Assembly: GCA_001600455.1 (NCBI GenBank) | Contig: BCKC01000004.1 | Coordinates: 4,204,915 to 4,268,914, forward strand | DNA: 64,000 nucleotides | Source: Endocalyx cinctus | Lineage: Eukaryota > Ascomycota > Sordariomycetes > Amphisphaeriales > Apiosporaceae | Direction: 5' to 3' | In this document: one piece after another, positions 47,593 to 60,227 of the stretch | Layout of the letters: each line of letters starts with the position of its first letter | Position numbering within the stretch: position 1 is the first letter of the stretch | Made by a program: the position numbers and the translations under genes | Notes under the pieces: generated by a model | The model's database searches: none | Told to the model about the DNA's origin: nothing | The model's input: the letters and a program-made list of their open reading frames with translations, nothing else

Positions 47593-48897
47593 GATTCTCT
47601 TTATCTGACTTTCACATTACTCTTGTGGCGCGGCGAGAAAGTTCACTTGGATAATGTAGGAAGCGAAGAGTTGATCGTGATGTTTAACATGGAAATAGAG
47701 AGGGGTATGAAAATAGACCTGCCAGACTTGAGCGTACTACGCCAATGGAGGCTGTTCTTACAGTACATAGACTGTATTCTAACCTGATAAGGACTGCGCT
47801 AAACCTATATTAACAGCCAAGTCCTAAGAGATACATCCCTGAAACTCCACCAACTTGGATAGCATCGGTTGTTCTTCTGGAGAAATGAAACGTGAAGAAG
47901 ACTTGTATAAATTACTTAGTACAGAATGTTCATGCTTTATTACGTATGTTGAAGATTAGTAACTGGAATGGTTGTTTGGGCTTGAAGGAAGGCGAGAAAT
48001 TAATGTTCTGTGTAGAGACATATCGGTGCCTACTTAATAACAAGTAGCAATAGTATTCGTTCATAGAGCCGGGTATGTATCTCTTAGGGATCGACCAGGC
48101 TCCCAGGTTCTTGACCCAATAAACCAAGCCAAGAATGACCTAAAGCAATCCACTTCTCCAATGGAGAAACAGGATAGTTCATAATACTACGTATTTGCGT
48201 ATATCCAATTTACTGTGTAGGTAAAGCTGAATGAGCCGGTTGCCTCGAGACAAAGCCAGTGTCTAGATTCATCTGCCAGCATGTCAACTACGTTTTCTGC
48301 TAACGTCCCCAAAGTCGATCTTTTTCTTTTGAAATTTCATAAGAAAATGAGCAATCGTAGAACTAGACTTCATTGACGGTCCGTCAGTATTTGAGATAAT
48401 TATTCATCGCCGATTTTATGTTGGATGTAGGACAGTCTAGTACTTCTTCTGTATAACAAGACGAGGGTGCCCCTGTTAAACCCCCCATCGCCCCCAATTC
48501 CTCAAGCCCCATCCACTCCAAAAACCAAAACAAACCAATTAAAGGCGCCAAGAACATGGGGAAAATACAGGCACCTCCATCCTAGCGAGCAGCATATCCT
48601 GGAGCATAAACAGTGACTAATCAATTTCGATAATAGCGGCCTATCATAGCCCCATGGGGTTCAGGGGACCAGGGAGCCAGGGAGGGTACACTCTAAACTA
48701 AGTACATACATACATACGTTAGGTTACGCAAATTCCGGGGAAAACACTATCCCGAGCCAATAGTGTAACACGGAGTAACATAGTACAAAATAAAATCTCC
48801 AATTAAAGACTGATACGAAATACCAGTCACGCGGTAACTGTTCCCACCCTGCCATCCACCATCCTCGTTCTTCTAATCTAACGGTCATCGTATCGAA
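47593..48897. promoter_or_regulatory. Regulator promoter with CGGTCCG at 48377-48383
   Basis: 1.3 kb without a convincing gene. The site is in TGACGGTCCGTCA, a 13-bp near-perfect palindrome. A C-rich patch lies at 48470-48520 and a short run of TACA repeats at 48703-48716. Autoregulation of the TF is possible. Confidence 0.5.
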
Positions 48898-50955
48898 TCA
48901 CAGTTTCGCTACTAATTTAACTGTACCCTTCTTGATCAGAGCATTTCCACGCGCTCGCGCGATATGCTTCTGGTGTTTTCCGCTACCCGTCTTGGGAATA
49001 TCATCGCCAACGCCGTCATCTCCCACCCAAAAGATATGTTTCGGTTGTTTTACGCGACCCAACTTCTGCGATACCCAGCTACGGATGCTTTCATCCGAGG
49101 GTCTTTGCCGCAGTCCGACCGCTAGCTTGAGGAAGGCCGCCACAACCTCGCCGTATCTGCTGTCTTCAAGGCCGACCACGCAGCTTTCTCCGATCGCGTC
49201 GTGTTCGAGTAGTCGGTCTTCGATCTCGCTTGGGGATATATTCTCTCCTCCTAGATAGCGTAGACAGTATTGAGTTAGTCAAATCGTAAACATATTATTT
49301 TTCAAGATTTAAGCGAGATGCGAGGTCGTGTCACACATACCTCGAATGATCAAGTCCTTGATCCGACCAGTCACTCGTCCGTAACCATCCGAGTCAAGGT
49401 ACCCCTCATCTCCAGTGTGCATCCAGACGATCCCATTCTCGTCGCGCTTCATCACTTCCTTCGTCTTCTTCTCATCTGCCCAGTATCCTTTCTGGAGGGC
49501 AAATCCAGACGTGCAGATTTCACCCCGCGCTCCCCTCGGGACAATTTTACCTTCCTTATCCACAATCTTGGCCCCCGTATGCGGCAAGACGCGCCCAATA
49601 GTATTGAACCTCTGCTCTATCGTATCATCGAGCGAAGCGATGAAAGTAACCGGACTGGTTTCCGTCATGCCGTATGCGATTATCATCCCGTCGATGTTTA
49701 GTTGCTCCTTAATCATCCTCATCAATGATGGTGTGACCATGGCGCCAGCCGCCAAGCCCGTCCGCACCGTGGTGATCTTCTGCTTGGTGGACTTCAGATA
49801 CTCCATCTCTGCTATGAACATGGTTGGGACACCCAGCAATGCTGTAGCTTTTTCTCGGATGACTGATTCAACGGCTAATTTGGCATTGAAGTTGTCTGAC
49901 GGGAAAACAATAGCGCTGCCGTGCGTGAAGCAGCCTAGGAAGCCCATTACCAGTCCGAAGCAGTGGAACAAGGGCGGCGGACAGCAGACGACATCTTTCT
50001 CTGTCAATTTCATCGCGATGCCATTAAATCTAGCGTCATTGAGTATATTTCTGCGTAAAATTTAAATTAGAACCCGCGTATTGTTGGAAGTCGACTATTG
50101 TTACTTACCTATGAGTTAGTGCAGCCGCTTTGGGATGACCCGTTGTTCCTGTAAACGGTCTCGATATTAGAATCCATATCCCCCTTCAGTGTTTTATTTT
50201 TCTTAAAAAAAAAAAAAAAAAGATCTGATGGGACTTGCCTGACGTAAATTGTAAATTGAGTATATCTGAGTTCGTAACCCTGCCTTCCGCACGTTCTAGA
50301 AGCGCATCGGTCACACGAGATACTTTAGGGTTTGAAGTGAAAGAGTCGTATGACTGGATAATATTTCCAATGGCTGCAGCTGGAGGCTCTCCAAAATATA
50401 TTATTCGCGGAGCAGATCCTTGAGTTTGAGAAAGCTCGGCAACTTTGGCGATATGTGCCTCTAGAGACCTATCGCCGATCTTCGTCGCTATGAAAAGTAG
50501 TTTGCAATCTACAAGTCATTAGCTTTTAAGTCCGATCTGGTTATAAGATGGAGGAAAAGAGAATAATCGTTAGGTGGAAAGCACATACTAACTCGTGACA
50601 TGGCCTGGATTAACTCCTGAGGAGAGAAATTATTATTTAGTACAGCGGCCGGACATCCGATCCTACCAGCGCCGGCAAAGACCTCAATGTATTCGTAACG
50701 GTTGCCTCCCATTATTCCTATGGTATCGCCCAGCTGCAAGCCAGCCTCAAGCATACATCTTGAGATCAACCTGCTTCGGTTTGCGATATCACGGAATGAG
50801 AGTCGCTTCGACTGCCAGGGAACGACAACAGAGTCTTTGTTCCCATACTTCGCAGCTTGAGTCTCGATGACATCTTTCAACGTTGTTTCCCACAGTGCCG
50901 GCTCGTTGGGCCCAAACACGATCGATGGAGATTCCTCAGTTGCTACTTTTGCCAT
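48898..50955 (-). CDS. AMP-forming acyl-CoA synthetase, PTS1 tail A-K-L
   Basis: Five exons on the minus strand: 50589-50955, 50239-50508, 50109-50148, 49341-50050 and 48898-49250, 579 aa. The second intron uses a GC donor (GCAAGT at 50238), fixed by the P-loop, which must read T-S-G-T-T-G-H-P-K-A across it. Other adenylation motifs: Y-G-M-T-E-T-S-P, H-T-G-D-E-G-Y, G-R-I-K-D-L-I-I-R-G-G-E-N, and the catalytic Lys in T-G-S-G-K. The last three residues, A-K-L, form a PTS1-type signal, so the enzyme is probably peroxisomal. Expected substrate from context: geranate or citronellate, giving the CoA ester. Medium-chain fatty acids or aromatic acids are alternatives that sequence alone does not exclude. 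CGGTCCG lies 177 bp upstream. Confidence 0.92.
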
Positions 50956-51927
50956 TGTCCTTAGTGAAATTGTTGCTTCCGGAATACATATGAGGACATG
51001 TATTGATGGCCATGATACATTAAAGTCATGTTTTAATTACCAGCGACGTCGCTAGAGATCGAGGCGCCTTCCTAACCTCCCTCCCCACAGACCCATATGG
51101 TGTTCCGGTACCTGAGAGATCCAGTTTATATCGGTCCGCTAAATATCTACGGGCCCGGGGTATTTCCGGGGAGACACTCAAGATATTCATTAGTTATTCT
51201 ATGCCGCTTCATTGGATTGCGGGCAGCCACAGTCTCCCATTATCCCATTATCACCCTATACAATCTTTTAACACACCATAAATTACTGAATCTTAATGAA
51301 AATCAAATATAAATTTCATAGAGGCTTAAATCATCCCTTAGAACGATGCATCTCAGCTAATTTTGATGATAGGCACAATTAACCTCTCCGGGATCTCGTC
51401 CCATTGAGATACTAGTTCTTCCCCGTTCCAGCAAGTGATTTTTTTTTTTTTTTTCATATTCCCAAGCATAGAAATTGGACCTTCATAGACCCAACTCACT
51501 ACTCAACACCATGATTCGTAAGGAGTCGTAGGCTATGATTCGTATGGAAAGGGAAACTTCTTGATTGGCTCACACTTACGGTCCGAACAACGGTACGACG
51601 ATAATGTGGAGCCGTTTTACCCCTATTTCGTCTAGTCCCTCCCCCCCTCACGGTCCGTGAAAAGCCCCGCAATAGATTGGAGACAATCCTTTCGCGTGAC
51701 CCGTAGCTGGTGCCACTGTAAGCTAGGGCATCCATCCACTGTAGAATCCCCTAAACCCCCCGTAAACTCGTGGAAGAGATACTCCTACAGGCCACAGTAT
51801 CTCTCATAGGGGAAAACACCAAGCACAAGCATATCGTGGGCTATGATTTGAGAAAAAAAAAGAAACAAAAGGAACTTACTGTAAGGATCCTGTCTGCCCG
51901 AGATTACCTAAAGCGAATGCGTAGACC
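50956..51927. promoter_or_regulatory. Divergent ligase/Cu-ATPase promoter with three CGGTCCG sites
   Basis: Sites at 51132-51138, 51579-51585 and 51651-51657. The first is close to the ligase start; the other two lie 277-349 bp before the ATPase start, so both genes may be in the regulon. A 17-bp T run lies near 51439-51455. Confidence 0.7.
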
Positions 51928-54753
51928 ATGGCTTGCTGCTACATCGCCGCATTCTGCATCAGCCAACTAGTCAAAGCGAGTCAGTTCTTGGATGTGGGAA
52001 GCAGTATCCAATACAATGAAGATAATGCAAAGGACTCGACCTATCACGCCGACGAAAGTGGCGATCAGAAGAATCACCTTCGTCAATCAAACCCATCATC
52101 TCTGATACTATCTCTCGGCGGTCTCACCTGCAGCGCATGCACAGCCGCGGTCGAGGAGGGTGTGGCGAAGCTTTCCGGGGTGGGAAAAGTCAGGGCTTCT
52201 TTGATATTTCAGCAAGCAACGGTAGTTGCTGCTGAAGGAGCTACTATCGATGAAGCATCGATATTGAAAACTGTCGAAGATCTTGGGTATACCGCTAGAT
52301 CGGGACCACGATCTCCGAAAGAGACAGTCGAGCTACTTGAGCTGAAGGAAGAAACAGCCCGCCTCAGCTCGAGTTTCTCTAATTTAATGAAGGCATCAAC
52401 AGCATTACAAGCTATGTCGATGGCAACCTCTCTGATTCGCAGTCATAATCTAGCTGCGCATTTTGCCCTGTGGTGTCTACACATAACTTCGGTGGGCACC
52501 GTCTTCTATGTCGTCTGTTTCTCACTGTCTTGGATCCATGCGGATGGGTGGAGTCGGATACGAAGAGGAAAATTGAACATGAACACACTCATATCCCTTT
52601 CGACGGGACTGAGCTCACTACTTTCACTCGCGAACTTGCTAGTCGAAGGACCCATCAACACAAATTCGTACTATACCACGACTGTAGGTCTGGGTCTTGT
52701 TATCGTTGCAGGGAGGTACTTGAATGCGCTGTCACGGCGCTCCGCATTCAAACAGCTAGTAAATGCTCATAAGCCGTTGATGGAAACCAAATATGTAAAA
52801 GTATACCCGACTATGGATGTAAGTGAAATCTCAAGCCCTTGATTATTTTTATCCATTGAAACTAAGTATTGGATAGATAGTACCGAGCACATACTTACGA
52901 GCGGGCGATCGGATCGTCATTGAACCATTTACCACCATCCAGTGCGACTGTATTGTGCTAGAAGGTTCTTCCGCTGTAAACGAATCAATCGTCACCGGCG
53001 AGTCTTTACCCACGAATAAGTCCTCCGGAGACTGCTTACTCGGTGGCACGCATAACATGCACGGTAGGATGATCTGCGAAGTGCAGCGGGAACAAGGAGA
53101 GTCGTTCTACTCGAAGCTTATCCAGAGCGCCGCGAGGTCGGGCCACGACGATTCTTCAGGCCACCAGATAATCTCTACAATTACGACATGGTTCGCTACT
53201 GTAGTCATAGCACTCGCCTTAATTGCGCCTTCTTTCCATGTAAGGCCATTAGCGAGTGTGTTACCGACGTATGAGATATTTCGCATGTGGGCCACGCGAG
53301 CCGTTACCATCCTTACGAGTGCTTGTCCTTGCGCACTGGGCTTAGCCATACCATCGGCTGCTGTTACTACTGTTGGTGAGTAACGCCCACATCATGGAGA
53401 TACCCCAAGGTTTATTTTCTCGCTAACGAGTATTGAATGATGTAGCTTCGGCATGGAAGAAAGGCATCCTGATCACCGGAGGTGTCGGCACAATCGAGCG
53501 CCTTCAGAAATCTCGAAGAATCGTATTCGACAAAACTGGGACCCTGACCGAAGCCACGTTAGACGTACACGATCTCTCACTCATTCTAGATTGGCGAGAT
53601 AGAGAAGAAACGGCCTGGAGATACATCTGCATCCTAGAAAGACAAGTGATCAATGACCATCCTTTAGCTCGTGCCATCTTCAGCTCGGGTATGAGGAAGT
53701 TAGGCTCTTCGTGGTCAATAAAAAAGCACATGGGAGAGCATCAGGATGTTACAAGTGACGTTGGCCGCGGAGTTCGTGGAGATATTCGACTCGAGGAAGG
53801 TGAGGCGTGGCGTCGTGTCATTATTGGTAACTGGCGATACCTTAGTGAAGCAGGTGTGGTTGGAATGCCAGGAAAATCTGATTCAGCTATTAGTAGTATG
53901 ATCAGTGTTTATTTCTCTGTGGACGGTAAATATGTTGGATTGCTCCATATTTCTGTAAGTCCTGTACGATGTATAATGCCGTCGAACAATACTGATAATG
54001 CCTTCAAGGACACCGTGAGGGAGAATGCGAATGCCACGATACGAGATCTTAACGCAGAAGGCTATACATGTGGAATGGTACGTCATCCTACTTTTTAATC
54101 TGAATTTCTTTCTAAAGTGTATAAAATTTAGCTTACGGGAGACACTCGAGAAGAAACTACTCGAGTCTCTAAACTACTTAACATCCCTATCCTGGGCTCC
54201 CAAGCGCTGCCAGCCGAAAAACAAGAATGCATAAGGTCTCTCCAAAGTATTGGTGATATTGTGACAATGGTGAGTTTCGTAGTATTTTCGTCAGCTTGTT
54301 TATAACTGATTGTTGGAATAGGTGGGAGACGGCCTTAACGATGCCCCTTCGTTAGCAATCGCAGATGTCGGCGTCGGCCTATGTAGAGATTCGGCGTACA
54401 GCGCTACTGGAGCGTCCGTCGTTATCTTGAATTCGAGGCTCGAATCACTGAATTTGGTCCTCAAGATGGCCGATCTGACCATGAAGCAAATACGATTTAA
54501 CCTTGGTTGGGTACTATTGTACAATATCATCGCTCTGAGTCTTACGACGGGATTTATATCCTTTAGAAACTTTACATTGACACCGTAAGTATCCTACGGT
54601 CTTACGATCCACATGGTATTAAATTTAAAGAAGAGTAACTGACAAATTAACGTTATTTACAGATCTATGGCAGCTCTTCTGATGTCAGCTTCCTCCATTC
54701 TATTAACCCTACAGAGCTTCCGACTCCGAACACAACTAGAGAATTTAGAATGA
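51928..54753 (+). CDS. Copper-transporting P1B-type ATPase (short, one HMA domain)
   Basis: Seven exons: 51928-52818, 52877-53375, 53446-53954, 54009-54077, 54132-54269, 54322-54584 and 54663-54753, 819 aa. One heavy-metal-binding domain has G-L-T-C-S-A-C. The actuator motif is V-T-G-E-S, the transmembrane metal site C-P-C-A-L-G-L-A, the phosphorylation site D-K-T-G-T-L-T, the nucleotide-domain motif D-H-P-L-A-R-A, and the hinge G-D-G-L-N-D-A-P. C-P-C indicates Cu(I)/Ag(I). It is shorter than Ccc2-type pumps and has one metal domain. The N-terminal M-A-C-C could add ligands. Intron 3 is only 54 nt. It could load a cuproenzyme or export copper. Its two upstream CGGTCCG sites suggest co-regulation with the terpenol genes, for a reason I cannot give. 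Confidence 0.9.
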
Positions 54754-55025
54754 GCTGTACCTACGTGCCTATGCAAAACTTATTCTCGGTTTTAAATGTA
54801 AATCAATGATTATAATGTATATAGCAATGAATTGACTGTAACTGATGCCCTTATGAATTACTTAAGTATCGACTATCTATGCGTGCTCCTTTCACGTCTG
54901 GGTTTATTACATAACTATACTAGAACAATTCAATCGTACGCCTTAATGACGATTCAATCTCTATATGCCGTGATCTTGAAGACAGTCTTAAGAATATATA
55001 TGATGCAATTTATATAAATACACGT

Positions 55026-57486
55026 CTAAGCAACACGGCACAACACTTTCCCCTCCTCTACCGAGTCTCCAGATTTCCACGTCGATTCAAACACACCTGT
55101 TCTATTCGACTTGATCGAGACCTCTAATTTCATACTCTCGATAATCATCACCACTTCTCCCTCCTTCACCTCGTCGCCCTGTTTCTTCTGTAGAGATAGC
55201 ACTTTGCACGGCATTGGAGCCTTGATGTCGGTGTCGGTCGCCAGGCTTTCGGCTTCAGCCATAGCTCGACAGCTCTCGCTGTAGGAAAGCAAACTGTTCC
55301 TCTGAAAAGCGACCCACGCACCGAGGTGAGGGAAATGGCAAAAAACGTCTTGCGTCTGGTGCAGCCAGTCAGACTTGTCTATTGAGGTGACACAGTGCGC
55401 TAGGACTTTCGTACCGCCTTGGCTTATCTCCATGGTCGCAGCAACACCGGAGGATTTTGCTAGATGGATAGATTCCCATTTTGATGAAGTGAAATTGGCT
55501 GCCTTGGAGGCTTGCGGGATCTTTCCTCGAAGGATTCCGCTGATGCGGTTATATTGGCTTGATGGAGCTATTACCTCCACGGAAGAAGATTTTGCTTTAT
55601 CTGCCTCCTCATGAGTAGATAAATCTACGATTTTCGCTTTGCCAGATTCTTTATCTGAAAACGGCGGAGTTGTCTCCCATATACATATGGAAATGTTCTT
55701 TGAAACACTTCCAACGTCGACTTCCGAGGCCGTCTTCGACTTGACCTCACTACTTATGACATCGCATTTCACACTCACTGGATCGTGAATTTGATTGCGG
55801 AAACTGGATGGAATGTTTCGGAAAGGCCGCCATCTCGGATTTTTAGAGCCTTGTAGATGTGAGATCTTACGTATGAAAAGACTCGGTATGATGGTCTCGG
55901 CAAGAGCTTGCAGCTCTACTCGAGGCAGCGGTTCGAGCAGCTGGTCCAGATTTCGCGGGATGAACTGCGTGCTGTATCGAGGGTCTTGAAACTCTGGATG
56001 CATCAGACACTTCTGGAGAAATAGCTGGTTCGTCTTGACGCCCACGCAAGCCGTCTCGGCTAGCACGCGCGCCATCTTCTTCAGCGCCGCCGTTCGCGTC
56101 GGCGCCCATACCACCAGCTTCGCGATCATCGAGTCGAAGTAGATGGACACGGAAGACCCGGACTGCACGGCCGTTTCGTACCTTACGTCCCGTCCGGGGC
56201 CCAGTATCCCGCTGGCCGGGTACCAGAGGCGGACCATCCCGTGTTCGGGGAAGAAATTGCGCGAGGGGTCCTCGGCGCACAGTCGACACTCGACGGCATG
56301 GCCAACTTGCCGGAGGTTCTGGACCTGCGGGACGGATTTGAGGTTACCTCCTGACGCGACGAATAACTGCAAGGCAACGAGGTCGACGCCGGTGATCTCT
56401 TCCGTGATAGGGTGCTCGACTTGCAAGCGCGCGTTGACTTCGAGGAAGAAGTATTTCGACGTCTCCACGTCGAAGACGAATTCTACAGTCCCGGCATTAT
56501 CGTATCCAATCAGCTTAGCGATCTCTAGAGCCGTCGAGGACATCTTTCCGCGTACTTCATCTCTCAGCAAGGTGCATGGCGTCTCTTCGACCACTTTCTG
56601 GTGACGGCGCTGGGCAGAACAGTCTCTCTCGAAGAAGCTGACGGCGTTACCGTGCGAGTCTCCGACGATCTGTATTTCGATGTGCTTGCTGGTCTCGATG
56701 TACTTCTCCAGGATGCAGTCGGAGGACCCAAACGACCTAGAAGCTTCGGACTGCACGCGCGACAACTCGTCTTTCAGCTGCGACGCCTCCCTCACGATAC
56801 GCATGCCCTTTCCTCCCCCACCCGAGGACGCTTTCAGCATGACCGGGTATCCTATATCCGCCGCCGCCTTCTCGAGATCGGCCAATTGCGTGCTGGAACC
56901 GGCGAATCCGGGGATCAGCGGGACGTGCGGTGCTCGCTCGGAAAGGTACTCCTTCGAGCGCCGCTTGTCTCCCAGCGTCGACATAGCGCTTGAACTGGGC
57001 CCGACGAAGATCAAGCCGGCCTTGCGAACTTTGTCGGCGAATTCCGCATTTTCGCTCAGGTACCCGTAGCCCGGGTGCACCGCCTGCGCACCAGACTCTA
57101 GTGCGTATTTGATAAGCAGATTGATGTTGAGGAACGGGTTGACCGAGTGCTCGTCTATGCTCCCCACATCTATGGCTTCGTCTACTTCGGCCACATGTCT
57201 CGAATTCTGATCCCTATGAGACGAGTGATTGAATTGTTAGTAGGGACGATCCGTGAAAAGTCTCGCTAAAATTTACTTACTCTTTTACGTATATCGCTAC
57301 AGTCCGAATAAGTAGCTTTCTGCATGTGTCTACAATTCGACACGCGATCTCGCCTCGGTTGGCAATGAAAAGCTTCTGAATCACCGGCTGGCCAGTCTCG
57401 GCGATGGTGGGTTGCGATGCTATGAAAAGGGGTGGCCGCTGAAAGCCGGCATCAAAGCTCTGAGAGGCTGCCTCACCTACTGCCAT
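55026..57486 (-). CDS. Biotin carboxylase/BCCP subunit (alpha) of a methylcrotonyl/geranyl-CoA-type carboxylase
   Basis: Two exons on the minus strand, 57281-57486 and 55026-57213, 797 aa. After a 35-residue leader the biotin carboxylase domain starts at Q-K-L-F-I-A-N-R-G-E-I-A. It has the ATP-grasp loop G-G-G-G-K-G-M and E-V-N-A-R-L-Q-V-E-H. A linker/BT region follows, then a C-terminal biotinyl domain with E-S-M-K, Lys about 764. It carboxylates biotin for the beta subunit encoded next door. The leader contains acidic residues and does not look like a mitochondrial presequence, unlike typical MCC alpha. No PTS1 or clear PTS2 is present, so entry into peroxisomes would need piggy-backing on beta (inference). 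Whether it is MCC or GCC is decided by beta, not alpha. Confidence 0.92.
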
Positions 57487-58162
57487 GTTGACGGCTCCAA
57501 GGTGTTTCTTGCTGTTAATGAGTTTGTTTTTTCCAACAATTCTTTAAAGGTAATTATTTAGTTTTCTAGCGCCTAAGTATCAAGCTGTAACATATCCAGC
57601 CTTTGAGCGTGTAGGGTCAGATTGATAGTGGTATTTGATTACTCTTTTGGTATTGAAAGTCACATTTCCTAATTAGGCCTGTTTTGAAGATTCGGTCCGC
57701 CTCCGCCTACGACTATTTTGCTAGAATTGTGAACCGGACCGAACGAAAAGTGGAGTTAGAAACTGGAGGACGCGGGCTTGGCAAAATAGTTCACACCTGA
57801 CGCACGCTTTGGGACTTCATGAAACAGCATATACCACAATACTATGTACATAGAAAACTAGTTAATTATTGTTGTTATTGTAGAAGAAAAAAAAACGCGA
57901 TCAAAGGTACCTGTTAGGATTTTATTATCGCCTTTTATCCCCTTATAACCTTTTCGCCCCTTAGTGCGTGTGCATCTTTACCTGACATATCAGTACAGTA
58001 AAATGTGACGCGATGAACGATGCTAATACACTCCATATTATCTTGGGAACTAGTCGCTGAAATTTATCTCTTTTTTTGTAGATTAAGTAGCAAATATAAA
58101 GAAGAAACTCTATCAATAGAATCTACAGATGTTACATAGCTAAATCTTCTATATCATTCGAA
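57487..58162. promoter_or_regulatory. Carboxylase alpha promoter with two CGGWCCG sites
   Basis: CGGTCCG at 57693-57699 and CGGACCG at 57735-57741, 207-255 bp before the alpha start. The right half is the AT-rich 3' region of the beta gene. Confidence 0.7.
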
Positions 58163-60227
58163 TTAAATCCTAGCTAAAACCCTACTACCAACCCCTACCT
58201 CCCTCGACTCATTCACCACCTCTAGGCACATACCCAGAACATTCCGCGTATCCCTCGGGTCAATGATTCCATCATCGATCAACATCCCGCTCGTAGAGTA
58301 ACATTCGGCGTCCTTCTGAGCCTGCGCTCTGAATTTCTCCGTTTGCTGCTTCGTCTTTTCCTCGGTCTGCCCCGCCTTGGCGCCCTGGATTTGCTCCATC
58401 ACACCCGCCAGCTGGTCCGGTCCCATGACGCTGCATTTTCCGGTCGGCCAGGTGAAGATGAAGCGCGGCTTGTACGCGCGCCCGCACATGGCGTAGTTCC
58501 CTGCGCCGTATGAGGCGCCCATGATGATGGAGATGTGTGGTACTTGGGAACACGAGACGGCGGAGACTAGCTGCGCGCCGACTTTGATGATGCCGGCGTG
58601 TTCAGCTTTGGCTCCGACCATGAATCCCGTTACGTTGTGGGCAAATATTATGGGCGTGTTCCTAGCGATAGCATATGTTGAGATCATCTTAGTTAGATTG
58701 AATCAGTTATCAGGGTAACTTACTCTTGATTGCACAGCCGAATAAACTGAGCGGCCTTGGCGGCCTCTTTCGGATTTATGATTGACACTTGATTCGCGAC
58801 GATACCAACAGGGTGACCTGTACATGATCAGCTTCTAACACTTCTTTCACATTTCAGTTGATCAATGGGTGCTCGTACCCATTATGTGCGCCCAGGCAGT
58901 CAACATATTTGTACCAAATTTAGGTTTAAAGATAGAAAGTCTCGAATCATCGACAATCCTCAGAAGAACTTCTCTCATGTCGAAAGGCTTGCGAATATCG
59001 GTGTCCACTAGGTATAGCAGATCCTCGACTGGATATCGAGGAGCCAGGGGCTCCTTTGTCTGATAACTTAGTAAACCTGGCTGCACTTTCAGAGATGCAG
59101 CCCAATCTCGCGCCATACGGATTGCTTCAAATCTAATAATAGGGTCAGCATGAATTCTATCTTTCCAGGTCTCACCTCACTATGAATATACTTACTCATC
59201 CGTGGCAATTTGGTCCGATAAACCTGTCACAGTTGCATGTATCTCGGCGCCGCCTAGCTCTTCCGCTCCGATATCCTCACCCGTCGCCATTTTGACCAAT
59301 GGAGGACCTCCGAGGAAAGCTTGGGCTTGGTTCTTAACGAAGATCGTATAATCTGACAGGGCGGGATGATAGGCTCCGCCAGCTGTGGAAGAGCCAAAGA
59401 CGATGGCACATGATGATTGTCCCTGGGATGTCCGCATGGCCAGATCATGAAATAACTGACCGCCCTTGTGGAAAACTCGGAACTGCTGAGGCAAGAAAAC
59501 GCCAGCCTATACCTTGACGTGTTAGAATTGCCAGGTGAAGTAGTGTACCTGCTCTTCGAACTTACGGATTGGACTAGTGAGATTAAAGGTAATTTGTTTT
59601 CTGTCGCTATCTCTAGTATGCGGTTGACTTTGATCACTGTCCCTGACTGTTAATAAATATGTTCACTATCAAGTTCCGGGGGCAGATCTCATGATAGTCT
59701 CACCCGTCATCTCGTTCCATGCTCCTCCGCTCTGCGTCGGGATATGCGACATCAGAACACAGATTCTCCCGCTATTCCCAATTTGTTAAAAAAGAGTTCT
59801 TCCTTCTGGGAATATACTAGGGCTGGCTCTTTTCTCACCTCACAGATCCGATGCCCGCAATAATATTTCCACATGGCGTTGAATTGCTATTTCCATAACC
59901 CGCGAAAGGACATAGCTCTAGGAAAGGAGAGTCTTGATCCAGAAGCAGGGCAATTCGATCTCGGGCTAGAATGAATAATTAGCTTTGGAGATACAATTAT
60001 TATTAAAAAAAAAAAAAAAAAAAAGACTTAGAAGAACACTGACGAAGTAGCTGGCCTCGGCCTTGATGTCGTGAGAGAGACGCATCATTTCCCTCTGCCG
60101 CTGCATCTTTGCTTGCGCTATCGAATTTCGATAATATCGATCTCCAGCTTTCTCTGTTATTCAAGAAGTTTTGCTCGCGAAGATCCACTTTGGAGTCTTC
60201 AACTGGGAACTGGTGTGATGTCGCCAT
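58163..60227 (-). CDS. Carboxyltransferase (beta) subunit, geranyl-CoA/methylcrotonyl-CoA carboxylase type
   Basis: Eight exons on the minus strand: 60044-60227, 59839-59965, 59704-59771, 59566-59636, 59196-59506, 58879-59132, 58724-58817 and 58163-58661. They give 535 aa with phases consistent throughout. Motifs: R-G-Q-L-L-P-R-D-R-I, G-S-S-T-A-G-G-A-Y-H-P, L-G-G-P-P-L-V-K-M-A-T-G-E, E-E-L-G-G-A-E-I-H and G-A-S-Y-G-A-G-N-Y-A-M-C-G-R. Where MCC beta usually reads V-F-P-D-R-E-H-F-G-R, this protein reads V-F-H-K-G-G-Q, shorter and without the Phe. Loss of a bulky Phe for Gly is the published basis for the larger pocket of bacterial GCC; that this is the same position is my inference. The C-terminus A-R-I is a PTS1-like tail, and there is no mitochondrial leader. 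Confidence 0.9.

Noticed and set aside
55026..60227. Plain mitochondrial methylcrotonyl-CoA carboxylase pair for leucine breakdown
   Set aside because: Not excluded, but less likely: no mitochondrial leaders, PTS1-type tails on partners, no isovaleryl-CoA dehydrogenase nearby, and linkage to LDI, ADH, ALDH and ligase genes.
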